From assembly GCF_013761175.1 (NCBI RefSeq), contig NZ_JACDUR010000005.1:530970-594969 (forward strand): DNA of 64,000 nt, in the 5' to 3' direction. Source of the DNA: Nonomuraea soli. Its GTDB lineage: Bacteria > Actinomycetota > Actinomycetes > Streptosporangiales > Streptosporangiaceae. Numbering within the stretch: the first letter of the stretch is position 1; every line of letters begins with the position of its first letter. The notes beneath the pieces are model-generated. The model did not search any database. It saw only the letters and a program-made list of their open reading frames with translations, and was not told where the DNA came from. The translations under genes were made by a program, and so were the position numbers. This document shows, in pieces, positions 32,081-41,575 of the stretch.

Positions 32081-33636
32081 TGAACCACTCCCCCCGCCGG
32101 CTGCTGGCCGGAATGTTGGCGCTCACAACCGTGCTCACCGCCGCCGCCTGTGGCAGCGAGGGCGAGGGCGGCGGCGAGGCCGCGAGCAACTCGCTGACCA
32201 TGATGGTCCCCCTGTTCGGCACGGCGCCGAGCCCGCAGGGCGAGATCCACCAGGCGGTCGAGAAGCTCACCGGCAAGAAGCTCCAGATCACCTGGGTGCC
32301 GAACGCCGAGTACCCGGACAAGACCAACGTCACGCTGGCGTCGGGCAACATCCCGGACGTCATGGTCATCCAGGACAACAAGGGTGCCCAGTTCGTCAAG
32401 ACCGCCGAGGCAGGCGCCTTCTGGGACCTGACCGACAAGCTGGACAAGTACCCGAACCTGAAGCCCAAGACCGAGCAGGGCCGGATCAACTCCCAGACCA
32501 ACGGCAAGAACTACGGCGTCTACCGCGTGCGCCCGCTGCTGCGCTCCGCCGTCATGATCCGCAAGGACTGGCTGGAGAAGCTCGGCCTGCAGCCGCCGAA
32601 GACCACCGAGGACCTGTACACCATCGCCAAGGCCTTCACCGAGAAGGACCCCGACGGCAACGGCAAGAAGGACACCTACGGCCTGATCCTGCCGAAGTGG
32701 CCCTCCCCCAGCTTCTCCGCCTCCAGCCCGTACAACGCGATCGACGTCTGGTTCGGCGCCCCGAACAACTACGGCATGCGTGACGGCAAGCTGATCACCG
32801 AGTTCGACGCCCCCGAGTTCTGGGAGGCGCAGAAGTACATCAAGCGCTTCATCGACGAGGGCCTGGTCAACCCGGACTGGGCGACCCTCGACACGGCCAA
32901 GTGGAACGACCCGTTCGTGCAGGGCAAGGGCGGCATCTCGATCGACGTCAACGTCCGCACCGGCCAGCTCTACGACCTGTTCAAGGAGGTCGACCCGCAG
33001 GGCTACCAGAACAAGGTCACCATGGTCGGCAACCTGGCCCGCCCCGACGGCCAGAAGACCTCCCTGCCCTTCACCGGCTTCAACGGCATCATCACCGTCT
33101 CCAAGGCGCGCATCAAGACCGAGCAGCAGCTCGACGACGTCCTGAAGTTCCTGGACAAGCTCGCCTCCAAGGAGGGCTCGGTCCTGCTGACCAACGGCAT
33201 CGAGGGCCGCAACTTCAAGGTCGAGAACGGCTTCGCCGTCAAGATCGACGACCAGAAGCCCGAGATGAAGACCATCAAGAACGACGTCGAGTCGGCCTTC
33301 ATCCAGCTCGGTATGACCTCCAGCGTCGGTGTCGCGGGCGGGGCCTACGAGTGGATGCGTCCCACTCCCGAGGAGCAGGCCTGGCAGAAGGAGCGCGACG
33401 TGATCGCCGAGGAGGACCTGAAGACCGCGGTGCACGACCCGTCGCTGCCGCACATCTCCAAGACCGCCGTGGAGAAGGGCGCCACGCTCAACCCGATCCC
33501 GACCGACGCCCGGATCAAGCACCTCGCGGGCCAGCTCACCGACGACGAGCTCAAGGCCGAGTTCCAGCGCTGGCACACCTCCGGCGGCGACCAGATCATC
33601 GCCGAGCTCACCGAACTGATCGGCAAGACCAGCTGA
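32080..33636 (+). CDS. Sugar ABC transporter binding lipoprotein (LplA-like)
   Basis: A 518-residue extracellular solute-binding protein. The signal peptide ends in a lipobox LTAAAC, with Cys24 as the lipid-modified residue; a Gly/Glu-rich linker follows. The length and motifs such as YGVYRVRPLLRSAVMIRKDW are those of the long LplA/YtcQ/YesO group, which bind oligosaccharides from pectin and similar polymers. The neighbouring LplB- and LplC-like permeases complete the importer; the ATPase is not encoded here and is probably a shared MsmX/MsiK-type protein. Confidence 0.92.
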   Translation: MNHSPRRLLAGMLALTTVLTAAACGSEGEGGGEAASNSLTMMVPLFGTAPSPQGEIHQAVEKLTGKKLQITWVPNAEYPDKTNVTLASGNIPDVMVIQDNKGAQFVKTAEAGAFWDLTDKLDKYPNLKPKTEQGRINSQTNGKNYGVYRVRPLLRSAVMIRKDWLEKLGLQPPKTTEDLYTIAKAFTEKDPDGNGKKDTYGLILPKWPSPSFSASSPYNAIDVWFGAPNNYGMRDGKLITEFDAPEFWEAQKYIKRFIDEGLVNPDWATLDTAKWNDPFVQGKGGISIDVNVRTGQLYDLFKEVDPQGYQNKVTMVGNLARPDGQKTSLPFTGFNGIITVSKARIKTEQQLDDVLKFLDKLASKEGSVLLTNGIEGRNFKVENGFAVKIDDQKPEMKTIKNDVESAFIQLGMTSSVGVAGGAYEWMRPTPEEQAWQKERDVIAEEDLKTAVHDPSLPHISKTAVEKGATLNPIPTDARIKHLAGQLTDDELKAEFQRWHTSGGDQIIAELTELIGKTS

Positions 33637-33651
33637 CGTCCCCGACGTGAG

Positions 33652-33676
33652 GGGGCCCGGACGCGTTCCGGGCCCC
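33652..33676 (+). other. Intercistronic stem-loop
   Basis: A perfect 10-bp stem (33652-33661 with 33667-33676) and 5-nt loop lie between the binding-protein stop and the first permease gene. No T tract follows, so it more likely protects the upstream transcript or reduces downstream expression, giving more binding protein than permease, than acts as a full terminator. Confidence 0.65.
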
Positions 33677-33696
33677 TCCCCCGAAAGGAGGCCGCT

Positions 33697-34671
33697 ATGG
33701 CCACCGACCTGGCGCCGCCTCCGACCGAGGCGTCACGCAAGGCCAAGAAGCAGAAGGCGCCCAGGGTGCCGCTGGGAGCGGCGATCCTCCGCTACCGCTG
33801 GCTCTACCTGATGCTGCTGCCCGGCCTGGCGTACTTCGTGATCTTCAAGTACCTGCCGATGTACGGGCTCACCATCGCCTTCCAGGACTTCGTGCCGTTC
33901 CTGGGCTACTCCGGCAGCGAGTGGGTGGGGCTCAAGCACTTCGAGACGCTGTTCGCCGGCGGCGACTTCGGCATGCTGTTCAGCAACACGATGATCCTGG
34001 CGATGCTGATCTTCCTGATCGCCTTCCCCATGCCGATCATCGTCGCGCTCATGCTCAACGAGCTGCGCATCAACGTCGTCAAGCGTTCCGTCCAGTCGCT
34101 GATCTACATCCCGCACTTCCTGAGCTGGACCATCGTCGCCGGGCTCACCTACATCCTGTTCTCCGTCGACTTCGGGGTGATCGCCAACTGGATCCACTCG
34201 GTCGTCGGCGGCGGCAAGGTCGACTACGTCGCCCAGGCGGACTGGTTCCGGCCGATCATCATCCTGCAGACGGTCTGGAAGGGCACCGGCTGGGGCACGA
34301 TCATCTACCTGGCCGCTCTGGCCAGCGTCAACACCGAGCTCTACGAGGCCGCCCGCATGGACGGCGCGGGACGCTGGCGGCAGTTCTGGCACGTCACGCT
34401 GCCCGCCATCCGCCCGACGATCGTGCTCATGGCGATCCTGCACTCCGGCCATCTGCTGGACCAGAGCTTCGAGCAGCTGTGGCTGCTGACCAACTCGCTC
34501 AACCGCGAGGTCGCCAACGTCTTCGACACCTACACGTACTACGTCGGCATCACCCAGGGCGGCTACAGCTACGCCACCGCGGTCGGCCTCTTCAAGGGCA
34601 CCGTCGGCGTACTTCTGATCTTCGGATGCAACTGGCTGGCCAAGCGCCTCGGGCAGAGAGGGCTCTTCTAG
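33697..34671 (+). CDS. Sugar ABC transporter permease (LplB-like)
   Basis: A 324-residue permease with six predicted transmembrane helices after a Lys-rich N-terminal tail. The EAA loop that docks the ATPase is YEAARMDGAGRWRQFWHVTL (about residues 216-235). FQDFVPFLGYSGSEWVGLKH near the start is the typical LplB/YtcP periplasmic stretch. It forms the channel with the LplC-like protein encoded three bases downstream, taking up pectin-derived oligosaccharides. Confidence 0.92.
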   Translation: MATDLAPPPTEASRKAKKQKAPRVPLGAAILRYRWLYLMLLPGLAYFVIFKYLPMYGLTIAFQDFVPFLGYSGSEWVGLKHFETLFAGGDFGMLFSNTMILAMLIFLIAFPMPIIVALMLNELRINVVKRSVQSLIYIPHFLSWTIVAGLTYILFSVDFGVIANWIHSVVGGGKVDYVAQADWFRPIIILQTVWKGTGWGTIIYLAALASVNTELYEAARMDGAGRWRQFWHVTLPAIRPTIVLMAILHSGHLLDQSFEQLWLLTNSLNREVANVFDTYTYYVGITQGGYSYATAVGLFKGTVGVLLIFGCNWLAKRLGQRGLF

Positions 34672-34673
34672 CC

Positions 34674-35540
34674 ATGAAGCAAACGTTCGGCAGCCGCGTC
34701 TTCGACGTCGTCAACACCGCCCTGCTCGTCGGCATGGGCCTCATCACCGTGCTGCCCCTGCTCTACGTGCTGGCGGGTTCCTTCGCCACCGAGTCGGAGA
34801 TCGCGACCCGGCCCTTCTTCCTGTGGCCGGAACGTTTCACCACCGGCGTCTACGAGTACATCTTCGCCACGCCGACCTTCGTCAGGGCGCTGATCACCAC
34901 CATCTTCGTGACCGCCGTCGGCACGCTGGTGCAGCTGGCGCTCACCCTGGTCATGGCCTATCCGCTGGCCAAGAAGGGCCTGCCGGGCCGCGGGGTCGTA
35001 CTGAACATGATCATCTTCGCGATGGTCTTCAGCGGCGGCATGATCCCCACCTACCTGGTGGTGCGCGACCTGGGCCTGCTGGACAGCTACTGGGCGCTGA
35101 TCCTGCCGCTCGCGATCAACCCCTTCTACCTGATCATCGTCAAGAGCTTCTTCCAGGAGCTGCCCGAGGCGCTGGAGGAGGCCGCCCGCATCGACGGCGC
35201 CAGCGAGCTCATGGTCTTCTGGCGGATCGTGCTCCCGCTGTCGAAGCCGGTCATCGCGACCTTCGCGCTCTTCTACGCGGTGGCCATCTGGAACGACTAC
35301 ATGTCGCCCCTGCTCTACATCACCGACAACACCAAGTGGACCCTGCAGGTCCTGGTCCGCCAGCTGACCAGCCCGGAGGCGGCCAACGCGCTGGCGACGG
35401 TGGACTCGGCCAACTTCTTCCCCGTCGAGGGCATCAAGTTCGCGGTCGTCGTGATCGCCACCGTGCCCATCCTGTGCTTCTACCCGTTCCTGCAGAAGCA
35501 CTTCGCCAAGGGCGTCATGATCGGGTCGGTGAAGGAGTGA
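34674..35540 (+). CDS. Sugar ABC transporter permease (LplC-like)
   Basis: A 288-residue permease with six helices. The EAA motif is LEEAARIDGASELMVFWRIV (about residues 164-183). It starts with ATG 34674, two bases after the LplB-like stop. The C-terminus KHFAKGVMIGSVKE is the classical ending of the LplC/YtcP group. With the LplB-like protein it forms the inner-membrane channel. Its stop TGA is overlapped by a GTG that opens a very small reading frame leading into the next gene. Confidence 0.92.
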   Translation: MKQTFGSRVFDVVNTALLVGMGLITVLPLLYVLAGSFATESEIATRPFFLWPERFTTGVYEYIFATPTFVRALITTIFVTAVGTLVQLALTLVMAYPLAKKGLPGRGVVLNMIIFAMVFSGGMIPTYLVVRDLGLLDSYWALILPLAINPFYLIIVKSFFQELPEALEEAARIDGASELMVFWRIVLPLSKPVIATFALFYAVAIWNDYMSPLLYITDNTKWTLQVLVRQLTSPEAANALATVDSANFFPVEGIKFAVVVIATVPILCFYPFLQKHFAKGVMIGSVKE

Positions 35541-35611
35541 CCGAGCTTGTCGAGGTCGCCAATAAGCACAGTGGCCTTGTCGTTATGGGCCTGACGAAGG
35601 AAGGCACATGA
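35537..35611 (+). CDS. Possible 24-residue coupling ORF
   Basis: A tiny frame from GTG 35537 to TGA 35611 encodes MTELVEVANKHSGLVVMGLT-KEGT. Its start overlaps the permease stop (GTGA) and its stop overlaps the start of the lyase gene (ATGA), so it bridges the 67-bp gap exactly, with GAAGGA just before the GTG. It may carry reinitiating ribosomes across the gap. Against a true gene: codon third positions are less GC-rich than neighbouring genes, and no family is recognised. Confidence 0.35.
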   Translation: MTELVEVANKHSGLVVMGLTKEGT

Positions 35612-38016
35612 CGACTGTTCTTCACTGGCTGGACGGCTCGCGTGGCCAGGGCACCTCCTGGGGTGTGCCCTGGCCGCGCGGGGCCCACCACCCCGGCACG
35701 CCGTTCTCCCTCGGCGAGGTCCCCGTGCAGAGCTGGGTCACCGCGACCTGGCCCGACGGGTCGATCAAGTGGTCGGGCCACGCCATCGGCCCGCAGGACG
35801 AGCCGGCCGAGACCTACGCGCTGGCGCCCGGCGAACCCGCCCTGCCCGAGCACCCGGTCACCGTCGACGGCCTGACCGTCCGCAGCGGCCCGGTCACCTG
35901 GCGGCTGTCCCGCGACACGCTGATCGAGTCGATCACGTACGGCTCCCGCGAGATCGTCCGCGACGTGCGCCTGGTCAGCGTCAAGGACGAGGAGACGGTC
36001 GCCACGGTCGAGCGGGTGACGGTCGAGCAGGACGGCCCGGTCCGCGCCGTGGTCAGGGTCGAGGGGCGTCACGGCGACTGGCTGCCGTTCTCCGTGCGGC
36101 TGTACTTCTACGCCGGCGCCCGCGACGTGCGCATCGTGCACACCTTCGTCTGGGACGGCGACCCCGAGCGCGACTTCCTCAGGGGCCTGGGGCTCAAGGC
36201 CGACGTGGTGATGCGCGACGAGCTGCACGACCGCCACATCCGCCTGGCGGGGCCGTCGGGCTTCCTCACCGAGTCCGTGCGCGGCCTCACGGGCCTGCGC
36301 CGCGACCCCGGCCAGGCCGTACGGCAGGCGCAGCTGACCGGTCGCCCGGCCGGCGAGATCCCCAACCCCGAGGTGGCCGGCAGGCTGCACCTGATCCCCG
36401 CCTGGAACGACTACACGCTCGACCAGAACAGCGCCGACGGCTTCCTGCTGCGCAAGCGCACCACGCGGGGCCGCGGCTGGGTGACGATCCCGGCCGGCAC
36501 CCGCTCCCAGGGCTACGGCTACGTGGGCGGCGTCAGCGGCGGGCTCGGCTTCGGGCTGCGCGACTTCTGGAAGCTGCACCCCACCAGGCTCGACATCCGC
36601 AACGCCGCCACCGAGCTGGCGACGGCGGCGGTCTGGCTCCACTCGCCCAGCGCCCCGCCGCTCGACGTGCGGTTCTGGCACGACGGCATGGGCCAGGACA
36701 CGCATGCCGAGCAGCTCGAAGGCCTGGAGATCACCTACGAGGACCACGAGCCGGGCTTCGGCGACGCCCACGGCATCGCCCGCACCCACGAGCTGTCCTT
36801 GCGGGTCTTCGAGGGCACGCCGCGGGAGCTCCCGCTGGAGCTCGCCCCGAGCCTGCTGGTCTGCACGCCCGAGCGCTACCACGAGGCAGGCGTCTTCGGC
36901 TCCTGGGCGCCCAGGGGCGACGACCCGGCGGAGGAGCGCCTGGACTTCCTCTTCGACTTCTACCGCGACCAGCAGGAACAGCGCCGCTGGTACGGGTTCT
37001 GGGACTACGGCGACGTCATGCACGCCTACGACGCCGACCGCCACACCTGGCGTTACGACGTCGGCGGCTACGCCTGGGACAACTCGGAACTGTCGCCTGA
37101 CCTGTGGCTGTGGTACCAGTTTTTGCGTACCGGTCGGGAAAGCGTTTTCCGTTTTGCTGAGGCGATGACCCGCCACACCGGCGAGGTCGACGTCTACCAC
37201 CTGGGCCGATGGAAGGGCCTGGGCTCCCGGCACAACGTGCAGCACTGGGGCTGCTCCTGCAAGCAGCTGCGCATCTCCAGCGCGATCTACCGGCGCTTCT
37301 TCTACTACCTGACCACCGACGAGCGCACCGGCGACCTGATGGACGAGCTGAGCGAGGACGCGGTGGCCGTCCTTGACCCTCTCCGGAAATATCGCGACAT
37401 CGAGGAGCCCAGGATCGGGCTCGGCACCGACTGGGGCGCGCTGGCGGCCATGTGGCTGACCCGGTGGGAGCGCCACGGCGACACCGAGGCCCGCGACAGG
37501 CTGCTCGGCACGATGGCCGACATCGCCGGCATCGGCTTCCTGGTCGGCGAGGCCGCGCTGAAGGACGGCCGCCTTCACCAGACCACGGACGAGATCTCCG
37601 TCTCCCACCTGTCGGCGGTCTTCGGCCTGCCCGAGGTCTGCGCCGAGCTGATCGACCTGGAGCTCGGCGTGCCCGGCTTCGAGCAGGCCTGGCTCGACTA
37701 CTGCCGCCTCTACCTGACCGCCGGGTTCGAGACCGTCTCGCTGATCCAGGCCCACAGCCGCCTGGCCGCCTACTACGCCCACCGCACCGGCGACCGGGAA
37801 CTGGCCGACGTGGCCTGGCGCGCCTTCGAGGTCGGCGACGGCGACCGGCTCAACACCAACCCGCTCCAGGCCGAAGCCGACTGGAAACGCACCCGCGTCG
37901 ACGGCGCGAACGTGCTCATGCCGGTCGACGAGGCCCCGTACATCTCCACCAACGACGCCGCCCAGTACTCCCTGGCGGCGATCCAACTCCTCGCCCTCAT
38001 CCCCCGGAGGCCTTGA
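35608..38016 (+). CDS. YetA/PL26-like exo-rhamnogalacturonan lyase, no signal peptide
   Basis: An 802-residue protein of the PcRGLX/YetA-like (PL26) group. It opens with the N-terminal RIFT-barrel part (TSWGVPWPRG, TATWPDGSIKWSGHA) and has the central signatures WYGFWDYGDVMHAYDADRHT, GYAWDNSELSPDLWLWY and FAEAMTRHTGEVDVYHLG, ending in the helical part. Such enzymes release unsaturated units from the end of rhamnogalacturonan I chains. No signal peptide, so it should act in the cytoplasm on imported oligomers. The next gene is a paralog with a Tat signal. Codons near 37115-37165 are unusually T-rich and include a palindrome. Confidence 0.85.
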   Translation: MTTVLHWLDGSRGQGTSWGVPWPRGAHHPGTPFSLGEVPVQSWVTATWPDGSIKWSGHAIGPQDEPAETYALAPGEPALPEHPVTVDGLTVRSGPVTWRLSRDTLIESITYGSREIVRDVRLVSVKDEETVATVERVTVEQDGPVRAVVRVEGRHGDWLPFSVRLYFYAGARDVRIVHTFVWDGDPERDFLRGLGLKADVVMRDELHDRHIRLAGPSGFLTESVRGLTGLRRDPGQAVRQAQLTGRPAGEIPNPEVAGRLHLIPAWNDYTLDQNSADGFLLRKRTTRGRGWVTIPAGTRSQGYGYVGGVSGGLGFGLRDFWKLHPTRLDIRNAATELATAAVWLHSPSAPPLDVRFWHDGMGQDTHAEQLEGLEITYEDHEPGFGDAHGIARTHELSLRVFEGTPRELPLELAPSLLVCTPERYHEAGVFGSWAPRGDDPAEERLDFLFDFYRDQQEQRRWYGFWDYGDVMHAYDADRHTWRYDVGGYAWDNSELSPDLWLWYQFLRTGRESVFRFAEAMTRHTGEVDVYHLGRWKGLGSRHNVQHWGCSCKQLRISSAIYRRFFYYLTTDERTGDLMDELSEDAVAVLDPLRKYRDIEEPRIGLGTDWGALAAMWLTRWERHGDTEARDRLLGTMADIAGIGFLVGEAALKDGRLHQTTDEISVSHLSAVFGLPEVCAELIDLELGVPGFEQAWLDYCRLYLTAGFETVSLIQAHSRLAAYYAHRTGDRELADVAWRAFEVGDGDRLNTNPLQAEADWKRTRVDGANVLMPVDEAPYISTNDAAQYSLAAIQLLALIPRRP
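37137..37150. promoter_or_regulatory. LacI-type palindrome inside the YetA-like gene
   Basis: GGAAAGCGTTTTCC, palindromic except one central pair, lies in a patch where codons are unlike those of the paralog at the same place (39764-39777). It resembles the site at 30810-30823. Function is unproven; a roadblock or auxiliary operator is possible. Confidence 0.4.
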
Positions 38017-40700
38017 TGGAAGTTTCCCGCCGCCAGGTGTTAGCCGGTATGGCAGCGACGCCCTTGATCTCGGTGGTCGGCAACACGCAGTCCGCGCAGG
38101 CGGCAGCCGTACCGGAAGTGAACCTGACCTGGCTGGAGGGCAAGCCGGGCACGGCGGCCGTCTCCACCTGGGGCACGCCGTGGCCCAAGGCCACGGTCAC
38201 CAAGGAGCAGACCTTCGCCCTGTCCGACGGCACGCCGGTGCAGAGCTGGCCGATCGCCTACTGGCCCGACGGCTCGGTGAAATGGACCGCGCACGCGATC
38301 GCGCCCACCACGCCCGCCGAGTCCTACACCCTGGTCGCGGGCGCGGCCGCCGCGCCGGCGACGCCGGTGACGGTCAAGGACGAGAAGAACCACGTCGACG
38401 TCGACACCGGCGTCATCCGGGCCCGCATCCGCAAGAGCGGCTCCGAGCTGGTCAGCCAGGTCTGGCGCGGCGACGTGGAGATCGCGCGCAAGGGCCAGCT
38501 GGTCAACATCAAGCAGAACAAGATCGAGCACGACACGGTCGAGCGCGACGAGTTCCTGAGCAACGTCCAGAAGGTCGTGGTCGAGCAGTCGGGCCCGATC
38601 CGCGCCGTCGTCCGCGTCGAGGGCAAGCACCAGGACAAGAAGGGCAAGGCCTGGCTGCCCTTCACGGTCCGGCTGTACTTCTACGCGGGCGCGGAGAACT
38701 TCCGCATGGCGCACACCTTCGTCTACGACCGCGACGGGCAGGAGGACTTCATCGCCGGGCTCGGCGTGCGCTTCCGCGTGCCGATGCGCGATGCCTCCTA
38801 CGACCGTCACGTGCGCTTCGTCGGCGACGGCCACGGCATGCTCTCCGAGGCGATCAAGGGCGTCACCGGCCTGCGCCGCGACCCCGGCGCCGCCGTACGG
38901 GCAGCCCAGATCGCCGGGCAGAAGCTGCCCGACCCCGCCACCTGGGACCAGCGGGTCACCACCCGCCTGCAGTACATCCCCGAATGGGGCGACTACACCC
39001 TCAGCCAGCTCTCCTCCGAGGGCTTCACGATCAGGAAGCGCACCAAGAAGGGCCAGGGCTGGATCTCCGTCGACCAGGGCAAGCGCGCCTCCGGCTTCGG
39101 CTACGTCGGCGGCGTCACCGGAGGACTCGGTTTCGGGCTCAACGACTTCTGGCAGCGCCACCCGGCCCAGCTCGACGTCAAGAACGCGCACACCGAGGAG
39201 GCCGAGGTCACCGTCTGGTTGTGGTCGCCCGAGGCCCAGCCGATGGACCTGCGCTTCTACCACGACGGCATGGGCCAGGACACCTACGAGGAGCAGTACA
39301 AGGGCGGCCTGGAGATCACCTACGAGGACTACGAGCCGGGCTTCGGCACGCCGTACGGCATCGCCAGGACCAACGACCTGACCTTCTGGGCCCTGGCCGC
39401 CACGCCGTCGGCCCAGGTGCTGGGAGCGATGGCCGACCAGGTCCGCACCCGCCCGCAGGTGATCAACTCGGTCGAGCACCTGGTGTCGGCGAAGGTCTTC
39501 GGCGGGCTGTTCTCGCCGGTCGACCGCGCCCACCCGGTCAAGAAGGTCATCGAGGACCACCTGGACTTCCAGTTCGACTTCTACCGCAAGCAGGTGGAGG
39601 AGCGGCACTGGTACGGGTTCTGGGACTACGGCGACATCATGCACACCTTCGACGAGGACCGTAAGGTCTGGCGCTACGACATCGGCGGCTACGCCTGGGA
39701 CAACTCCGAGCTCTCCCCCGACCTGTGGCTCTGGTACGCGTTCCTGCGCAGCGGCCGGGCCGACATCTTCCGCTTCGCCGAGGCCATGACCCGCCACACC
39801 GGCGAGGTCGACGTCTACCACCTCGGCCCGTGGGCGGGCCTGGGCACCCGGCACGGCGTGCAGCACTGGGCCGACAGCGCCAAGCAGCAGCGCATCTCGA
39901 CGGCGAGCTACCGGCGCTTCTACTACTTCCTCACCGCCGACGAGCGCACCGGCGACCTGCTGTCGGAACTGGCCGAGTCGGAGAAGACCTTCCTGGTGCT
40001 CGACCCGATCCGCAAGATCCGCACCGAGCCGTACACGCCGAACCCCAACGCGCTGTCGATCGGCTTCGGCACCGACTGGTCGGGCCTGGCCGCCGCCTGG
40101 CTCGCCGAGTGGGAACGCCAGGGGCCCAAGGCCGAGGCCTGCCACACCAAGCTGCGCGGCACCATGGAGACCATCGGCGGCCAGCCGAACGGTTTCGTCC
40201 AGGGCAGCGGCCTGTACGACCTCGACACCGGCAGGTTCGCCATCGCCCCGGCGCCCGCCGTGAGCGTCTCGCACCTGTCGGCCATGTTCGGCCTGGTGGA
40301 GATGTGCGCCGAGCTCATCGACCTGATCGACGTGCCCGCGTTCAAGTCGGCCTGGCTCGACTACTGCAAGTACTACAACGGCACCAGGGCCGAGCAGACC
40401 GCCAGGTACGGCGCGCACTTCGGCAACGTCAGCCTCAAGCAGGGCCATGCCAGGCTCGACGCCTACGCGGCGGTCCACCTCAAGGACGACGCCCTGGCCG
40501 CGCGCGCCTGGCAGAAGTTCATGACGGTCGACAACGTCTGGGAGTACGCCCACAACGGCAACTGGACGACCACGAAGGTGGACAGCACACTCAACCCGTC
40601 CACGAGCGCGCCGTGGATCTCCACCAACTCCACCGCGCTGTTCGGCCTGTCGGCCATCCAGAACCTGGCCCTCGTCGGGGACAAGATCCCCAGCGCATGA
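38016..40700 (+). CDS. Secreted (Tat) YetA/PL26-like exo-rhamnogalacturonan lyase
   Basis: An 894-residue paralog of the preceding protein with a twin-arginine signal: SRRQVLAGMAATPLISVVGN, cleavage near QSAQAAA (about residue 31). The same core motifs recur (TPVQSWPIAYWPDGSVKWTA, RHWYGFWDYGDIMHTFDEDR, FAEAMTRHTGEVDVYHLGPW). It should act outside the cell on polymer or long oligomers, possibly folded with a cofactor before export. The start shares one base with the previous stop (TGATG) and the stop overlaps the acetylesterase start (ATGA). Confidence 0.87.
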   Translation: MEVSRRQVLAGMAATPLISVVGNTQSAQAAAVPEVNLTWLEGKPGTAAVSTWGTPWPKATVTKEQTFALSDGTPVQSWPIAYWPDGSVKWTAHAIAPTTPAESYTLVAGAAAAPATPVTVKDEKNHVDVDTGVIRARIRKSGSELVSQVWRGDVEIARKGQLVNIKQNKIEHDTVERDEFLSNVQKVVVEQSGPIRAVVRVEGKHQDKKGKAWLPFTVRLYFYAGAENFRMAHTFVYDRDGQEDFIAGLGVRFRVPMRDASYDRHVRFVGDGHGMLSEAIKGVTGLRRDPGAAVRAAQIAGQKLPDPATWDQRVTTRLQYIPEWGDYTLSQLSSEGFTIRKRTKKGQGWISVDQGKRASGFGYVGGVTGGLGFGLNDFWQRHPAQLDVKNAHTEEAEVTVWLWSPEAQPMDLRFYHDGMGQDTYEEQYKGGLEITYEDYEPGFGTPYGIARTNDLTFWALAATPSAQVLGAMADQVRTRPQVINSVEHLVSAKVFGGLFSPVDRAHPVKKVIEDHLDFQFDFYRKQVEERHWYGFWDYGDIMHTFDEDRKVWRYDIGGYAWDNSELSPDLWLWYAFLRSGRADIFRFAEAMTRHTGEVDVYHLGPWAGLGTRHGVQHWADSAKQQRISTASYRRFYYFLTADERTGDLLSELAESEKTFLVLDPIRKIRTEPYTPNPNALSIGFGTDWSGLAAAWLAEWERQGPKAEACHTKLRGTMETIGGQPNGFVQGSGLYDLDTGRFAIAPAPAVSVSHLSAMFGLVEMCAELIDLIDVPAFKSAWLDYCKYYNGTRAEQTARYGAHFGNVSLKQGHARLDAYAAVHLKDDALAARAWQKFMTVDNVWEYAHNGNWTTTKVDSTLNPSTSAPWISTNSTALFGLSAIQNLALVGDKIPSA

Positions 40701-41575
40701 TCACCCGCTCGTTCGACCTGCCGCCCGGCCACTACGACGTCACCGTACGGCTGGGCGGCGGGTCGGCCGTCTTCGCCCAGGCCCGCCGCCTCATGGTCGC
40801 CCCGTGCCACGAGGCGGGCACGCACGCCTTCACGGTCAACGTGCGACATCCGGAGGGCCAGCAGAACGCCTTCCACGGGTACGGCAGGCACGGGTTGCAC
40901 CTGGCCTTCAGCGGCTCCTTCTCGGAGCTGGAGGTCGCTCCGGCCGCCGAGCACGTGCGGCTGTTCCTGGCCGGCGACTCCACCGTCACCGACCAGGAGC
41001 ACGCGCCCTTCACCGGCTGGGGCCAGCGCCTGACCCGCCACTTCGGCCGGGGCGTGTCGGTGGTCAACCACTCGGGCTCCGGCGAGAACGCGGCGAGCTT
41101 CCTGGCCAAGCCCGAACTGTGGGCGGCGATGGAGCCCCAGCTGCGGCCGGGCGACGTCGTGCTGGTGCAGTTCGGCCACAACGACAAGCGCACGACCGCC
41201 CAGAGCTTCCGCGCGAGCCTCACCGAGATCGTGCGGAACGTCCGGGACCGCGGCGCCACCCCGGTCCTAATCACCCCGATGGTCCGCCGCGGGCTGGGCC
41301 CCGCCGGCCTGCACGTCAACGAGGCCGGCGCCGACCTGCCCGCGGTCACGCGGGACGTCGGGGAACGCCTGATCGACCTCACCCGGCTCAGCCGCGAGCT
41401 GGTCGAGGAGCTCGGGCCCGACAAGTCTCAGGACCTGTATCTCACCCGAGAGGAGGCAGACGACACGCACACCTCCGACTACGGCGCGACGGTCTTCGCG
41501 GACCTGGTCGCGGCCGAGTTGCGCTCGCTCGACCTGATGGAAACCCCCCACTGGAAGGTCTCGCCTTGCGATTAG
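40697..41575 (+). CDS. Rhamnogalacturonan acetylesterase (YesT/RhgT-like SGNH hydrolase)
   Basis: A 292-residue SGNH esterase. Block I is RLFLAGDST (Ser95), block III QFGHND (Asn162), and the Asp/His pair is in DDTHTSDYGA (Asp255 or 256, His258). The first 85 residues form a small beta domain as in the B. subtilis YesT/RhgT group. It removes acetyl groups from rhamnogalacturonan so that lyases can cut. No signal peptide is seen, so it should deacetylate imported oligomers in the cytoplasm. It overlaps both neighbours (4 and 10 bases). Confidence 0.9.
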   Translation: MITRSFDLPPGHYDVTVRLGGGSAVFAQARRLMVAPCHEAGTHAFTVNVRHPEGQQNAFHGYGRHGLHLAFSGSFSELEVAPAAEHVRLFLAGDSTVTDQEHAPFTGWGQRLTRHFGRGVSVVNHSGSGENAASFLAKPELWAAMEPQLRPGDVVLVQFGHNDKRTTAQSFRASLTEIVRNVRDRGATPVLITPMVRRGLGPAGLHVNEAGADLPAVTRDVGERLIDLTRLSRELVEELGPDKSQDLYLTREEADDTHTSDYGATVFADLVAAELRSLDLMETPHWKVSPCD

